From Pseudomonas abietaniphila (lineage in GTDB: Bacteria > Pseudomonadota > Gammaproteobacteria > Pseudomonadales > Pseudomonadaceae), in the NCBI RefSeq assembly GCF_900100795.1, contig NZ_FNCO01000010.1, positions 1 through 64,000 of the forward strand: 64,000 nt of DNA, written 5' to 3'. A program made the position numbers and the translations under genes. Below the pieces are notes generated by a model. That model was not told the DNA's origin. It saw only the letters and a program-made list of their open reading frames with translations, and did not search any database. This document shows positions 1 through 8,920 of the stretch, piece after piece. The stretch's first letter is position 1, and each line of letters begins with the position of its first letter.

Positions 1-97
1 ATTGCCGACGCAGAAAGCTAGTGAGATCGAGCATCTACTGCCGCATCAGTGGATGCCTGGCTGATCTACGCAAGGCGTATTCCCCGTACGCTTACAC
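1..97. other. Left-edge sequence, no gene recognised
   Basis: These 97 bases precede the first REPIN. A plus-strand frame runs from the window edge to TAG at 19-21, so the tail of an upstream gene could end here, but six residues are too few to identify it. I see no other feature. Confidence 0.3.
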
Positions 98-448
98 TGT
101 AGGAGCGCGCTTGCCCGCGAAATGCCGGTACATCCGATGCACCTGTGTCGCCTGATACATCCATCGCGGGCAAGCGCGCTCCTACAAATCATGCGGTGTC
201 AGCGATTTTGCGTCGTACCTCAATCAACTGTAGGAGCGCGCTTGCCCGCGAAATGCCGGTACATCCGACGCACCTGTGTCGCCTGATACATCTATCGCGG
301 GCAAGCGCGCTCCTACAAATCATGCGGTGTCAGCGATTTTGCGTCGTACCTCAATCAACTGTAGGAGCGCGCTTGCCCGCGAAATGCCGGTACATCCGAT
401 GCACCTGTGTCGCCTGATACATCCATCGCGGGCAAGCGCGCTCCTACA
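98..448. repeat. Tandem array of three REPINs, 131-bp period
   Basis: Three near-identical 89-bp units start at 98, 229 and 360. Each opens with TGTAGGAGCGCGCTTGCCCG, carries a loop that differs by only a base or two between copies, and closes with the inverted arm CGGGCAAGCGCGCTCCTACA (ends 186, 317, 448). The 42-bp spacers between units 1-2 and 2-3 are also the same, so the unit duplicated with its spacer. This is the extragenic REP/REPIN class of Pseudomonas, mobilised by a RAYT transposase encoded elsewhere. The small plus-strand reading frame across the array is a by-product of the repeats. Confidence 0.93.
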
Positions 449-456
449 GGGGTGAC

Positions 457-1506
457 TCACACATCCTTCACCCCGAAATCCAGCACGACTTTCATCGCCT
501 GCTGCTTGTCCCCCGCCAGCTCGAACGCCTGCACTGCCTCGTGAAACGGTAGGGTGTGGGAGATGACAGGCGTTACATCGATCACTTTCCGATTGAGCAG
601 GTCCACTGCCTGGGCGAATTCGGGATGAAAGCGAAACGTGCCGCGCAGGTCAATTTCCTTGCCGACGATCAGGTTCAGCGGGATAGACACATCCCCGCCC
701 AGTCCGACCGTGACCACCACACCTCGCGGCCTCATGCAGGCCAGGCCGTCACGCAGTGCCTGGGCGCTGCCAGAGGCTTCGAACATGACATCGAAATGGC
801 CTTTTTCGGCGGTGTATCGCGCCAGGGCTTCGGGCTCGTGCTTGAGGTTGTGGATGTCGCTGGCGCCCATCCGCCGCGCGCACGCCAGCGCACTGTCGCT
901 CAAGTCTGCGGCAACGATCTGCAGCGCTCCTGCCGCTTTCAGGCTGCCGATCAACAGATTGCCAATCGGCCCACAGCCAGTCACCAGAACACGCTTGCCG
1001 AACACACCGCCCGCGCGCTGAATCGCATGCAGGCCGACTGACAACGGTTCGGCCAGCGCCCCTTCAGCCAAGGTTGTCGTCGGCGCCAGCACATGCGCCT
1101 GGCTGCTCTCGATCACCAGCGTTTCCCGAAACGCCCCCTGAATATGGGGGAACGGCATCGCACTGCCGTAAAAACGCATGTTCAGGCAGTGATTGGGCAT
1201 GCCCTCGTGGCAGTACGTGCAGCCGCCACACGGCCGGGAAGGTGAAACAGAAATACGCTGGCCGACACTGAACCCGCTCTGCGCATCACCCACTTCCGCG
1301 ATAACGGCCGAGATTTCATGGCCGAGCACCATCGGCTCTTTCAGACGCACCGCACCGAAACCGCCATGCTGGTAGTAATGCAGATCCGAGCCGCAAATCC
1401 CGCCCCGGGCAACGCGCACGCGAAGCTGGCCGGACGTCAGCGCAGCAGGCTGGTCTTCGGCTTCTACGCGAAGGTCTTTCGGGGCGTGGCAGACAATGGC
1501 TTGCAT
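457..1506 (-). CDS. idnD: L-idonate 5-dehydrogenase (zinc MDR family)
   Basis: This 349-aa medium-chain zinc dehydrogenase is predicted to oxidise L-idonate to 5-keto-D-gluconate with NAD(P). The catalytic-zinc site is visible as C38 in GGICGSDLHYY and H63-E64 in GHE. The structural zinc cysteines are C93, C96, C99 and C107, and the dinucleotide-binding segment VTGCGPIG follows near residue 175. Start: ATG at 1506 with GGAG 9 bases upstream. It lies 14 bases after the idnO-like SDR on the same strand, which would reduce the 5-ketogluconate to gluconate, so the pair forms a short pathway. A sorbitol or threonine dehydrogenase of the same family is the main alternative. No transporter gene accompanies it. 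Confidence 0.85.
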   Translation of the reverse strand: MQAIVCHAPKDLRVEAEDQPAALTSGQLRVRVARGGICGSDLHYYQHGGFGAVRLKEPMVLGHEISAVIAEVGDAQSGFSVGQRISVSPSRPCGGCTYCHEGMPNHCLNMRFYGSAMPFPHIQGAFRETLVIESSQAHVLAPTTTLAEGALAEPLSVGLHAIQRAGGVFGKRVLVTGCGPIGNLLIGSLKAAGALQIVAADLSDSALACARRMGASDIHNLKHEPEALARYTAEKGHFDVMFEASGSAQALRDGLACMRPRGVVVTVGLGGDVSIPLNLIVGKEIDLRGTFRFHPEFAQAVDLLNRKVIDVTPVISHTLPFHEAVQAFELAGDKQQAMKVVLDFGVKDV

Positions 1507-1520
1507 GAAGGTTCTCCGGA

Positions 1521-2291
1521 TTACAACGACGCCGTGATGGCGCCGTCGACGTAAAGGATGTGGCCGTTAACGAAACTGGCGGCGTCGGACGCGAGGAACA
1601 CCGCCGCGCCTTTCAGTTCAGACACCTCGCCCCAACGTCGGCTCGGCGTACGCTGCACTAGCCAGTCGCTGAATTCAGGATTGGCGACCAACGCAGCGTT
1701 CAGCTCGGTCTTAAAGTAACCCGGCCCGATGCCGTTGACGTTGATGCCATACGGCCCCCAGTCGATCGCCATGCCTTTGGTCAGCATTTTCAAGGCGCCT
1801 TTGCTGGCGGTGTAGGGCGCAATGCCGGGCCGGCCCAGCTCACTTTGCACCGAACAGATATTGATGATTCGCCCGCGCCCGCGAGGAATCATGCAACGCG
1901 CCACCGCCTGACCGACGAAAAAGGCGCTGTCCAGATTGGTGCGCATCAACTCGTGCCAGTTCGCTTCGGTGAAATCCGCCAGCGGCCCGCGTCGCTGGAT
2001 TCCGGCGTTGTTGACCAAGATATCCAGCGGTCCGACCCGGCTTTCGATCGCCTGAATGGCAGCACTGACCGCTGCGCTGTCGGTGACATCGAAGCATTGA
2101 GTGTGAACCTCGTGCCCGTCCGCAGCCAATGTGGCGGCTGCGGAGTTCAGGGTGTCGGCGTTTCTGCCGTTGAGGACAACGGTGGCTCCCGCCTCGGCCA
2201 ATCCTCGTGCGATGGCCAGCCCGATACCGGCACTGGAGCCGGTTACCAGCGCGACTCTTTCGTCGAGACGAAAACTTTCCAGAACAGCCAT
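1521..2291 (-). CDS. idnO: Gluconate 5-dehydrogenase-like SDR
   Basis: A 256-aa classical short-chain dehydrogenase/reductase. The cofactor motif TGSSAGIG is at residues 17-24, NNAG at 94-97 and the catalytic Tyr160/Lys164 in YTASK, with an upstream Ser. Length and motifs fit IdnO, which interconverts 5-ketogluconate and D-gluconate in the cytoplasm. Pairing with idnD supports this, although SDR specificity cannot be read from motifs alone. AGGAGA precedes the ATG at 2291. It is the first gene of the idnO-idnD unit and is divergent from a LysR regulator whose shared upstream region holds an interrupted palindrome at 2337-2360. Confidence 0.82.
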   Translation of the reverse strand: MAVLESFRLDERVALVTGSSAGIGLAIARGLAEAGATVVLNGRNADTLNSAAATLAADGHEVHTQCFDVTDSAAVSAAIQAIESRVGPLDILVNNAGIQRRGPLADFTEANWHELMRTNLDSAFFVGQAVARCMIPRGRGRIINICSVQSELGRPGIAPYTASKGALKMLTKGMAIDWGPYGINVNGIGPGYFKTELNAALVANPEFSDWLVQRTPSRRWGEVSELKGAAVFLASDAASFVNGHILYVDGAITASL

Positions 2292-2336
2292 TAGTCTTTC
2301 TCCTCTTGTGCGGTCGACAATCGATCATGCGTTGTG

Positions 2337-2360
2337 ATGAAGGGCTGCAGGGCCCATCAT
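2337..2360. promoter_or_regulatory. Interrupted palindrome, candidate LysR operator
   Basis: Nine-base arms ATGAAGGGC and GCCCATCAT match in inverted orientation at eight of nine positions and are separated by six bases. The site is in the 165-bp region between divergent idnO and the LysR gene, the usual place for a LysR-type operator. Its function is inferred from position and symmetry only. Confidence 0.45.
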
Positions 2361-2456
2361 CCTTTCATGACAGCACTTCAGCTCACCTACGGCCCTTCGT
2401 CCAATGGTGATTGGTGATGTCCTGATCATGTTTTTTGATAACCCGCGGATCCGTTC

Positions 2457-3338
2457 ATGGAACTCAAACACCTGCGAGCCTTTGTCACATTGGCCGAGGA
2501 GCTGCATTTCGGGCGGGCGGCGCAGCGGCTCGCCATCGTGCAGCCGGCGCTGAGCATGCAGATCAAGGCACTTGAGGAGTGGCTGGGCGTTCGCTTGCTC
2601 GATCGCAATCGACACTCAGTGATGCTCACCGACGTGGGCCGGCTGTTTCTCGAAGAAGCCCGTGCCACCCTGCACCAGGCACAACACTCGGCCGACGTGG
2701 CGCGGGGGCTGGGGCGAGGGGAAACCGGTCGAATCCGTCTCGGCTTCGTGTCCTCGGTGTTGCCAGAGCTGCTACCGACGCTGATTCGACACGCCCACCA
2801 GCGTTACCCCGGCATCAAGCTGGAGCTCAAGGACATGCCCGGGCCCGATCAGGTGCAGGCCCTCAAAGGCGGTCAACTCGACTTCGGCCTGATGCGCCTG
2901 CCCGCTCCGTACTCCGGCGTGCAAACGCAGGTCGTGCTGCACGAGTCGATCATCGTCGCGCTGCCGGCCGATCATCCGCTTGCCGCGCATTCGATCATCG
3001 AGGTCACGGAACTGGCACAACAGCCCGTTCTGGTGCTCGCCCGGCGTTACGCCGCCGGCTTTCATGACGGGCTTATGCGCGCGATTTCCGAACACGGCGG
3101 CAAACTGGACATCGCCGACGAGCTTGGTGAATTCACGACGATGCTCGCGCTGGTGTCGGCAGGTCTTGGCATCGGCCTGTTACCTCAACATGCGGGACGC
3201 GCGCTGCCGCCCAACGTGGTGTCGCGCCCGCTGAACCTCGGTGATTTCCGTGCCGTCACCGGCCTGGGCTGGACGTCGCTGGACACCGCCGTGAAGACCA
3301 CAGCCTTCAATCTGATGCGCGAGCTATTCTTTAATTGA
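2457..3338 (+). CDS. LysR-family transcriptional regulator
   Basis: A 293-aa LysR-type regulator. The N-terminal winged helix-turn-helix (about residues 1-60, beginning MELKHLRAFVTLAEELHFGR) is followed by the periplasmic-binding-protein-like effector domain (about 90-290). It is transcribed away from idnO-idnD, so the likely role is control of those genes and of itself. The effector is unknown; idonate, 5-ketogluconate or a related sugar acid would be logical. The Shine-Dalgarno sequence before the ATG at 2457 is weak. Confidence 0.9.
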   Translation: MELKHLRAFVTLAEELHFGRAAQRLAIVQPALSMQIKALEEWLGVRLLDRNRHSVMLTDVGRLFLEEARATLHQAQHSADVARGLGRGETGRIRLGFVSSVLPELLPTLIRHAHQRYPGIKLELKDMPGPDQVQALKGGQLDFGLMRLPAPYSGVQTQVVLHESIIVALPADHPLAAHSIIEVTELAQQPVLVLARRYAAGFHDGLMRAISEHGGKLDIADELGEFTTMLALVSAGLGIGLLPQHAGRALPPNVVSRPLNLGDFRAVTGLGWTSLDTAVKTTAFNLMRELFFN

Positions 3339-3421
3339 TACAGAAAAAGTCGCAGAGCGGATTCCGATCCCCGTACTCTCTGCCGGATCTTTAATTCATC
3401 AGCAGCCAACAGGGATACGTT

Positions 3422-4375
3422 ATGCAAATCGGTAGTGTGGTTTTACTGTTCGTCGCGCTGGCCATCGCCATCGTGTTCATGGGCTTCAAGGTCGTGCCGC
3501 AGGGTTATCAGTGGACCGTCGAGCGCTTCGGTCGCTACACCAACACCCTCAAGCCAGGCCTGAACATCATCGTGCCGGTGATGGATCGCATCGGGCACAA
3601 GATCAACATGATGGAAACCGTTCTGGACATTCCGCCGCAGGAAGTCATCACCTCGGATAACGCCACCGTGCAGATCGACGCCGTGTGCTTCTACCAGGTC
3701 GTGAACTGCGCCCAGGCCGCGTACGAGGTCAACAACCTGCAGCATGCCATTCGCAATCTGCTACAGACCAACATCCGTACCGTACTCGGCTCCATGGAAC
3801 TGGACGCCATGCTCAGCCAGCGTGACGGTATCAACGAACGCCTGCTGCGCATCATTGATGAAGCCACCGCGCCATGGGGCATCAAGATCACCCGGATCGA
3901 AATCAAGGACATCAGCCCGCCCGCCGACCTGATGGCGGCGATGTCCGGGCAGATGAAAGCCGAGCGGATCAAACGTGCTCAGATCCTGGAAGCAGAAGGC
4001 TCGCGCGCGTCGGCGATTCTGACCGCTGAAGGTAAAAAGCAGGCGCAGATTCTGGAAGCCGAAGGCGAGCGTCAGGCCGCCTTTCTGGAGTCCGAGGCCC
4101 GCGAACGTCAGGCCGAAGCGGAAGCTCGCGCCACACAGGTGGTGTCCGAGGCGATTGCCGCCGGTGACGTGCAGGCCATCAACTATTTCGTTGCGCAAAA
4201 GTACATCGATGCCCTGGGCAAGTTGTCATCGGCCAACAACAGCAAGGTGATCCTCATGCCGCTGGAAGCGAGCCAGATGATCGGTGCCATTGGCGGCATT
4301 GGCGAGATCGTCAAAGCCACATTCGACAAAGGCGGTCCCGACAAAAACCGCCCCGATGCCGGCCGGCGAGTCTGA
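3422..4375 (+). CDS. qmcA: SPFH/Band-7 stomatin-like protein
   Basis: A 317-aa prohibitin/stomatin-type membrane protein. One N-terminal transmembrane segment (about residues 4-24) leads into a Band 7/SPFH domain (about 25-180) and an Ala/Glu/Arg-rich coiled coil (about 185-245). Family members form large ring- or cage-like assemblies in the inner membrane and often scaffold FtsH-type proteases or lipid microdomains. The gene is followed after 3 bases by an NfeD-family gene, the classic partner of this stomatin subgroup. The start at 3422 has AGGGA upstream. QmcA is the best name, but paralogous SPFH families exist. Confidence 0.88.
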   Translation: MQIGSVVLLFVALAIAIVFMGFKVVPQGYQWTVERFGRYTNTLKPGLNIIVPVMDRIGHKINMMETVLDIPPQEVITSDNATVQIDAVCFYQVVNCAQAAYEVNNLQHAIRNLLQTNIRTVLGSMELDAMLSQRDGINERLLRIIDEATAPWGIKITRIEIKDISPPADLMAAMSGQMKAERIKRAQILEAEGSRASAILTAEGKKQAQILEAEGERQAAFLESEARERQAEAEARATQVVSEAIAAGDVQAINYFVAQKYIDALGKLSSANNSKVILMPLEASQMIGAIGGIGEIVKATFDKGGPDKNRPDAGRRV

Positions 4376-4378
4376 GCC

Positions 4379-4825
4379 ATGTGGGATTACCTGCAAAATC
4401 TGTCGTTCTGGGACTGGCTGGGGCTAGGCACGGTACTGCTGATCCTGGAAGTGTTCGGCGCTGGCGGGTATCTGCTGTGGATTGGCGTGGCGGCAGCGGG
4501 GGTCGGCATCCTCACGTACGTGATTCCGGCGATGAGCTGGGAGGTGCAGTTTCTGCTGTTCGCGGTGCTGTCGGTGCTGACCGCGTTGTATTGGTGGCGG
4601 CGCCAGCGCAGCGTGTTGCGTCAATCCGATCAACCGGGCCTGAACATGCGTGGCTCAGAGCTGATCGGCAGAACTTTCGCGGTGCACGACGCGATTGTCG
4701 GAGGGCGCGGCAAGATCAAGGTCGGTGACGGCGTGTGGATGGTGGTCGGCCCCGATACACCGGTGGGCAATCAGGTGAGGGTCATCGCTCAAGACGGCGC
4801 GATTCTGAAGGTCGAGGCGGTGTGA
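4379..4825 (+). CDS. NfeD-family membrane protein
   Basis: A 148-aa short NfeD protein. Hydrophobic helices in the first 75 residues are followed by a cytoplasmic OB-fold-like tail (about 85-148) with the conserved pattern of glycines. This short form lacks the ClpP-class protease domain of long NfeD proteins. It starts 3 bases after the stomatin-like gene and is almost surely co-translated with it. NfeD proteins are thought to act with their SPFH partner in membrane organisation or quality control. Confidence 0.88.
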   Translation: MWDYLQNLSFWDWLGLGTVLLILEVFGAGGYLLWIGVAAAGVGILTYVIPAMSWEVQFLLFAVLSVLTALYWWRRQRSVLRQSDQPGLNMRGSELIGRTFAVHDAIVGGRGKIKVGDGVWMVVGPDTPVGNQVRVIAQDGAILKVEAV

Positions 4826-4952
4826 TTCGCGCTCGTCAACATGGAATGCCTGATCTGGCCAGAGCCGCCCGGTTTTCATTGCCCTCACGGAACTAGATCG
4901 GGGCCGGGCGTATCAAATCATTTCAGAACAACCCAAGTCGGAGTAACCCGCC

Positions 4953-5270
4953 ATGCGTCTCAAACTTGCTGTAGCCACGTTAGCTCTGCTTTCCCTGCCA
5001 GTCGGTTCAGCAATGGCTGACGGCTTCTTGCGCGACGTCATTTCGTCCGGCGCAACCACAGGCTCTACCTACCTGACCTTCCGGCACCACAAGCTGATCG
5101 TCGCGGCGCAGGATGACGCCGGCAGCTTCGTCGCCAGCAACGGCGCGATCCGCGGTCCTTACCTGGAAGCGGCCATGGATCAGGTTCGCAAGGACAACCC
5201 TGGCCTGAACGCCTCGGACATGGACTTGGCCAACGCGATTCTGGCGAAGAACCTCGTCGCCGAACAGTAA
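4953..5270 (+). CDS. DUF2388 secreted small protein
   Basis: A 105-aa protein with a clear signal peptide (MRLKLAVATLALLSLPVGSAMA, cleavage near residue 22). The mature domain is of the DUF2388 type common in pseudomonads, with the family-like segment SSGATTGSTYLTFRHHKL. A GGAGTAA Shine-Dalgarno precedes the ATG. It is probably monocistronic: a 127-bp gap separates it from NfeD, and a strong bidirectional terminator follows 10 bases after its stop. The function of the family is unknown and I do not infer one. Confidence 0.85.
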   Translation: MRLKLAVATLALLSLPVGSAMADGFLRDVISSGATTGSTYLTFRHHKLIVAAQDDAGSFVASNGAIRGPYLEAAMDQVRKDNPGLNASDMDLANAILAKNLVAEQ

Positions 5271-5280
5271 ACATGCTGCA

Positions 5281-5316
5281 CACAAAAATGCCGCTCTTCG
5301 GAGCGGCATTTTTGTG
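5281..5316. terminator. Bidirectional intrinsic terminator with TTCG loop
   Basis: A perfect 16-bp stem (CACAAAAATGCCGCTC and its complement) closes on a TTCG tetraloop. The T-run is present on both strands because the stem base is A-rich on one side and T-rich on the other. It lies exactly between the convergent DUF2388 gene (stop at 5270) and gcvP (stop at 5317), so it can end both transcripts. Confidence 0.92.
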
Positions 5317-8190
5317 TCAACGGTAATCGTCCACCGGCACGCAGGCGCAGAACAGGTTGCGGTCGCCGTAGACATTGTCGACCCGGTTCACGGTCGGCCA
5401 GTATTTGTGCTGACGCGTGTGCGCCGTCGGCGTTACCGCCTCGGCAATGCTGTAGGGACGGTCCCAGACACCCGTGATGTCCGCCAATGTGTGCGGCGCG
5501 CGCTTGAGCGGGTTGTCTTCTGCAGGCCACGTGCCGTTCTGAACCTGAGTGATCTCGGCGCGAATACTCAGCATCGCTTCGATGAAGCGATCCAGTTCCG
5601 CCTTGGGCTCGCTCTCGGTGGGCTCGATCATCAGCGTTCCGGGCACCGGGAATGACATGGTCGGTGCGTGGAAACCGTAATCCATCAAGCGTTTCGCGAC
5701 GTCCTCCTCGCTTATTCCGGTTTCCGCTTTGAGCGGGCGCAGATCAATAATGCACTCGTGAGCGACGCGGTCGTTGCGCCCGGTGTACAGCACCGCAAAC
5801 GCGCCTGTAAGTTGCTGAGCCAGGTAGTTGGCCGACAGAATCGCCACCTCGCTGGCGTCTGCCAGTTGCGGCCCCATCATCGCGATGTACATCCAGCTGA
5901 TCGGCAAGATGCTCGCACTGCCCCACGGGGCTGCGCTGACAGCGGTGTTCTCGGCATTCGGGCCTTCCAGCGAGATCACCGGATGGTTGGCCACGAACGG
6001 CGCCAGGTGCGCCCTCACGCCAATGGGCCCCATGCCCGGGCCACCGCCGCCATGGGGAATACAGAAGGTTTTGTGCAGGTTCATGTGGGACACGTCTGCG
6101 CCGATGTCGGCCGGACGCGCCAGGCCGACCTGTGCATTGAGGTTGGCGCCGTCCATGTACACCTGACCGCCGTGCTGGTGGATCACCTCGCAAATGTCCC
6201 GGATACCCTCCTCGTATACGCCATGGGTCGAAGGATAGGTCGCCATCAGACACGACAAGTGTTCGCCAGCGGCCTGGGCCTTGGCTTTCAAATCCTCAAG
6301 GTCGACGTTGCCTGCGGCGTCGCATTCGACGATCACCACGCGCATCCCGGCCATCTGCGCCGAAGCCGGGTTGGTGCCATGGGCCGATGACGGAATCAGA
6401 CAGATATCACGCTGCCCCTGCTGACGACTCTCGTGGTACTTGTGGATGGCCAGCAAACCCGCGTACTCGCCCTGGGCGCCGGAGTTGGGCTGCATGCAAA
6501 TCGCATCGAACCCGGTGATCGCGCACAGCCAGGCCTCCAGCTCATCGATCATTGCCTTGTAACCCCTGGCCTGCTCGACGGGCGCAAAGGGATGCACGTT
6601 GGCGAACTCCGGCCAGGTGATCGGGATCATCTCGCTGGTCGCGTTGAGTTTCATGGTGCAGGAGCCCAGCGGGATCATGGACTGGTTCAGCGCCAGATCC
6701 TTGTTTTCCAGTTGCTTGAGGTAACGCAGCATTTCGGTTTCGCTGTGATGAGCGTTGAACACCGGGTGCGTGAGATAAGGCGAGCTGCGCGCCAGGCTGT
6801 CAGGAATGCCCGATGCCAACATTTCGGCATCGAGGTCCGCGACCTTCAAGCCATGATCGGCACCGCAGAAAATATCCAGCAGCGTGTCGACGGTCTGCTC
6901 ATCACAGCTTTCATCCAGACTCAGGCCTAGCTTGCCGCCGCCCAGTATTCGCAGGTTGAACCGCGCAGCGCTGGCGCTTTCCAGAATCGCTGTCTGCGCG
7001 CCGCCGACATCCAGGGTCAACGTATCGAAATAGTGCTGATTGACGCGCCGAATGCCGTTGCGCTCAAGGCCGGTTGCCAGAATCGTGGTCAGCCGGTGCA
7101 CGCGCTGGGCAATGCGTTTGAGGCCTTCGGGCCCGTGATACACCGCGTAGAGGCTGGCGATATTGGCGAGCAGCACCTGGGCGGTGCAGATGTTGGAATT
7201 GGCCTTCTCGCGACGAATATGTTGTTCGCGGGTTTGCAGCGCCATCCTCAACGCGACGTTGCCGCGTGCGTCTTTGGACACGCCGATGATGCGGCCCGGA
7301 ATACCGCGCTTGAATTCTTCACGGCAAGCGAAATAAGCCGCGTGTGGGCCGCCATACCCCATCGGTACGCCAAAGCGCTGAGACGAACCGAACACGACAT
7401 CGGCGCCCATTTCCCCTGGCGGTGTAAGCATCAGCAGACTCAGCAAGTCGGCAGCCACACAGGCCAGCGCCTGCTGTGCATGCAGATGTTCGATCAGCGG
7501 GCGCAGGTCACGAATCTCGCCATGGGTGTCTGGGTATTGCAGCAGCGCGCCGAACACCTGATGGCTGGCGAGGTTATCCACAGGCCCCACGATCAGCTCA
7601 AACCCGAAACCCTCGGCGCGGGTTTGCACCACCGACAGTGTCTGCGGGTGACAGTTTTCGTCGACGAAGAAGGCGTTGCTTTTGGATTTGGCGATGCGCT
7701 TGGCCAACGCCATCGCTTCAGCTGCTGCCGTGGCCTCATCGAGCAGCGAAGCGTTGGCCATGGCAAGACCGGTGAGGTCGATGGTCATCTGCTGAAAGTT
7801 GAGCAGCGCCTCGAGTCGACCTTGGGCGATTTCGGGTTGATAAGGCGTGTAGGCCGTGTACCAGCCGGGATTTTCCAGCACGTTGCGCAGGATAACGTTG
7901 GGCGTGATTGTGCCGTGATAGCCCATGCCGATGACACTGGTCCACACCTGATTGCGACCGGCATAAGCTTTCAGCTTGCTCAACGCGGCTTCTTCGCTCA
8001 GTGCTGCGGGCAAGTCCAGCGCACGGTTCAGCCGGATGGCAGGCGGGACGGTTTGTTCAATCAGCTCGGTGCGGCTGGCAAGGCCGAGGGATTCAAGCAT
8101 CGCCTGCTGCTCGGCGGCATCGGGGCCGAGGTGGCGACGCAGAAACGCATTGGGGTCGTGCAACTGGCTCAGGGATGGCGACGTGGACAT
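5317..8190 (-). CDS. gcvP: Glycine dehydrogenase (decarboxylating), P-protein
   Basis: A 957-aa P-protein of the glycine cleavage system. It decarboxylates glycine with pyridoxal phosphate and passes the aminomethyl group to lipoyl-GcvH. Both homologous halves are present, as usual for the single-chain form. The PLP lysine lies in NLHKTFCIPHGGGGPG in the C-terminal half. It is the last gene of gcvT-gcvH-gcvP on the minus strand. A 294-bp gap holding a REPIN separates it from gcvH, and its stop codon abuts the terminator at 5281-5316. The start MSTSPSLSQLHDPNAF is the family start, with GAGAG upstream. Confidence 0.97.
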   Translation of the reverse strand: MSTSPSLSQLHDPNAFLRRHLGPDAAEQQAMLESLGLASRTELIEQTVPPAIRLNRALDLPAALSEEAALSKLKAYAGRNQVWTSVIGMGYHGTITPNVILRNVLENPGWYTAYTPYQPEIAQGRLEALLNFQQMTIDLTGLAMANASLLDEATAAAEAMALAKRIAKSKSNAFFVDENCHPQTLSVVQTRAEGFGFELIVGPVDNLASHQVFGALLQYPDTHGEIRDLRPLIEHLHAQQALACVAADLLSLLMLTPPGEMGADVVFGSSQRFGVPMGYGGPHAAYFACREEFKRGIPGRIIGVSKDARGNVALRMALQTREQHIRREKANSNICTAQVLLANIASLYAVYHGPEGLKRIAQRVHRLTTILATGLERNGIRRVNQHYFDTLTLDVGGAQTAILESASAARFNLRILGGGKLGLSLDESCDEQTVDTLLDIFCGADHGLKVADLDAEMLASGIPDSLARSSPYLTHPVFNAHHSETEMLRYLKQLENKDLALNQSMIPLGSCTMKLNATSEMIPITWPEFANVHPFAPVEQARGYKAMIDELEAWLCAITGFDAICMQPNSGAQGEYAGLLAIHKYHESRQQGQRDICLIPSSAHGTNPASAQMAGMRVVIVECDAAGNVDLEDLKAKAQAAGEHLSCLMATYPSTHGVYEEGIRDICEVIHQHGGQVYMDGANLNAQVGLARPADIGADVSHMNLHKTFCIPHGGGGPGMGPIGVRAHLAPFVANHPVISLEGPNAENTAVSAAPWGSASILPISWMYIAMMGPQLADASEVAILSANYLAQQLTGAFAVLYTGRNDRVAHECIIDLRPLKAETGISEEDVAKRLMDYGFHAPTMSFPVPGTLMIEPTESEPKAELDRFIEAMLSIRAEITQVQNGTWPAEDNPLKRAPHTLADITGVWDRPYSIAEAVTPTAHTRQHKYWPTVNRVDNVYGDRNLFCACVPVDDYR

Positions 8191-8330
8191 AACGGCCTCT
8201 CTCTTTACTGGACGACTAAGCCGCGATGGGCGGAGCTTTAGAGTCTAGAAAGGGATTGGCGGTTGTGTGGAGAAAGTCTATAGATGAGTGCAATGCAGTC
8301 ACTGCAGGAGCGTGGCCAGCAATGCAATCG

Positions 8331-8467
8331 TTGTAGGAGCGTGGCTTGTCCCGCGATCTGCCGGGCACCGGCAGCAAACCCGGTAAACGCGGTTTGCCTG
8401 ACGCAGAGATTACGTCTGATTTTGCTGCTGCTGCGCAGCAGATCGCGGGACAAGCCACGCTCCTACA
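8331..8467. repeat. REPIN between gcvH and gcvP
   Basis: Inverted arms TTGTAGGAGCGTGGCTTGTC and the complement ending ACGCTCCTACAG extend into a second matched block (CCGCGATCTGC and GCAGATCGCGG). This GTGGCTTGTCCCGCG subtype differs from the CGCGCTTGCCCGCG subtype of the array at 98-448. Transcribed inside the gcv operon it would form a long hairpin that could shift expression of gcvP relative to gcvT and gcvH. Confidence 0.9.
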
Positions 8468-8484
8468 GTGTTAGATCTACGCAA

Positions 8485-8868
8485 TTACTCGCCGATCGCA
8501 GCCTTGTAAGCATCCGCATCCAGCAGTTTGGCCAGATCACCGTCGGCGTTGCTTGGTTTGACCTTGAAGATCCACGAGCTGTAAGGCGAATTGTTCAGCT
8601 CTTCCGGTGTTTCACCCAGGCTTTCGTTGACTTCGACCACCTCGCCAGCCACCGGCGAGTAAATGTCGGAAGCGGCTTTTACAGACTCCACGACACCGGC
8701 TGCATCGCCAGCGACGAAAACCTTGCCGATTTCCGGCAGCTCGACGAACACCACGTCGCCTAGCGCTTCTTGCGCATGATCGGAGATACCGACCACGATC
8801 AGATCACCCTCTTGCTTGGCCCACTCATGGCTTTCGGCAAAACGCAGTTCGGCGGGAATAGTGCTCAT
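8485..8868 (-). CDS. gcvH: Glycine cleavage system H protein
   Basis: A 127-aa lipoyl carrier protein. The lipoylation lysine is K64 in ESVKAASDIYSPVAG. It shuttles the aminomethyl group from GcvP to GcvT and is reoxidised by lipoamide dehydrogenase, which is encoded elsewhere. It is the middle gene of the gcv operon, 52 bases after gcvT. The start MSTIPAELRFAESHEW is the normal H-protein N-terminus, with GAGAGG upstream. Confidence 0.96.
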   Translation of the reverse strand: MSTIPAELRFAESHEWAKQEGDLIVVGISDHAQEALGDVVFVELPEIGKVFVAGDAAGVVESVKAASDIYSPVAGEVVEVNESLGETPEELNNSPYSSWIFKVKPSNADGDLAKLLDADAYKAAIGE

Positions 8869-8920
8869 TTTTTATCCTCTCTACATCATCAGGTCAGCGG
8901 AGAAACCCGCCAGGGAGTTG

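Noticed and set aside
145..417. 90-codon plus-strand frame
   Set aside because: It is translated REPIN array sequence; the peptide repeats with the 131-bp period.
98..448. CRISPR-like regular array
   Set aside because: Units are 89-bp inverted-arm REPINs, the spacers are identical rather than unique, and no cas gene is present. The same holds for the arrays at 24740 and 36556.
7033..8241. 402-codon plus-strand frame opposite gcvP
   Set aside because: It lies antisense to a strongly conserved gene and has no family features; long antisense frames are common at this GC content.
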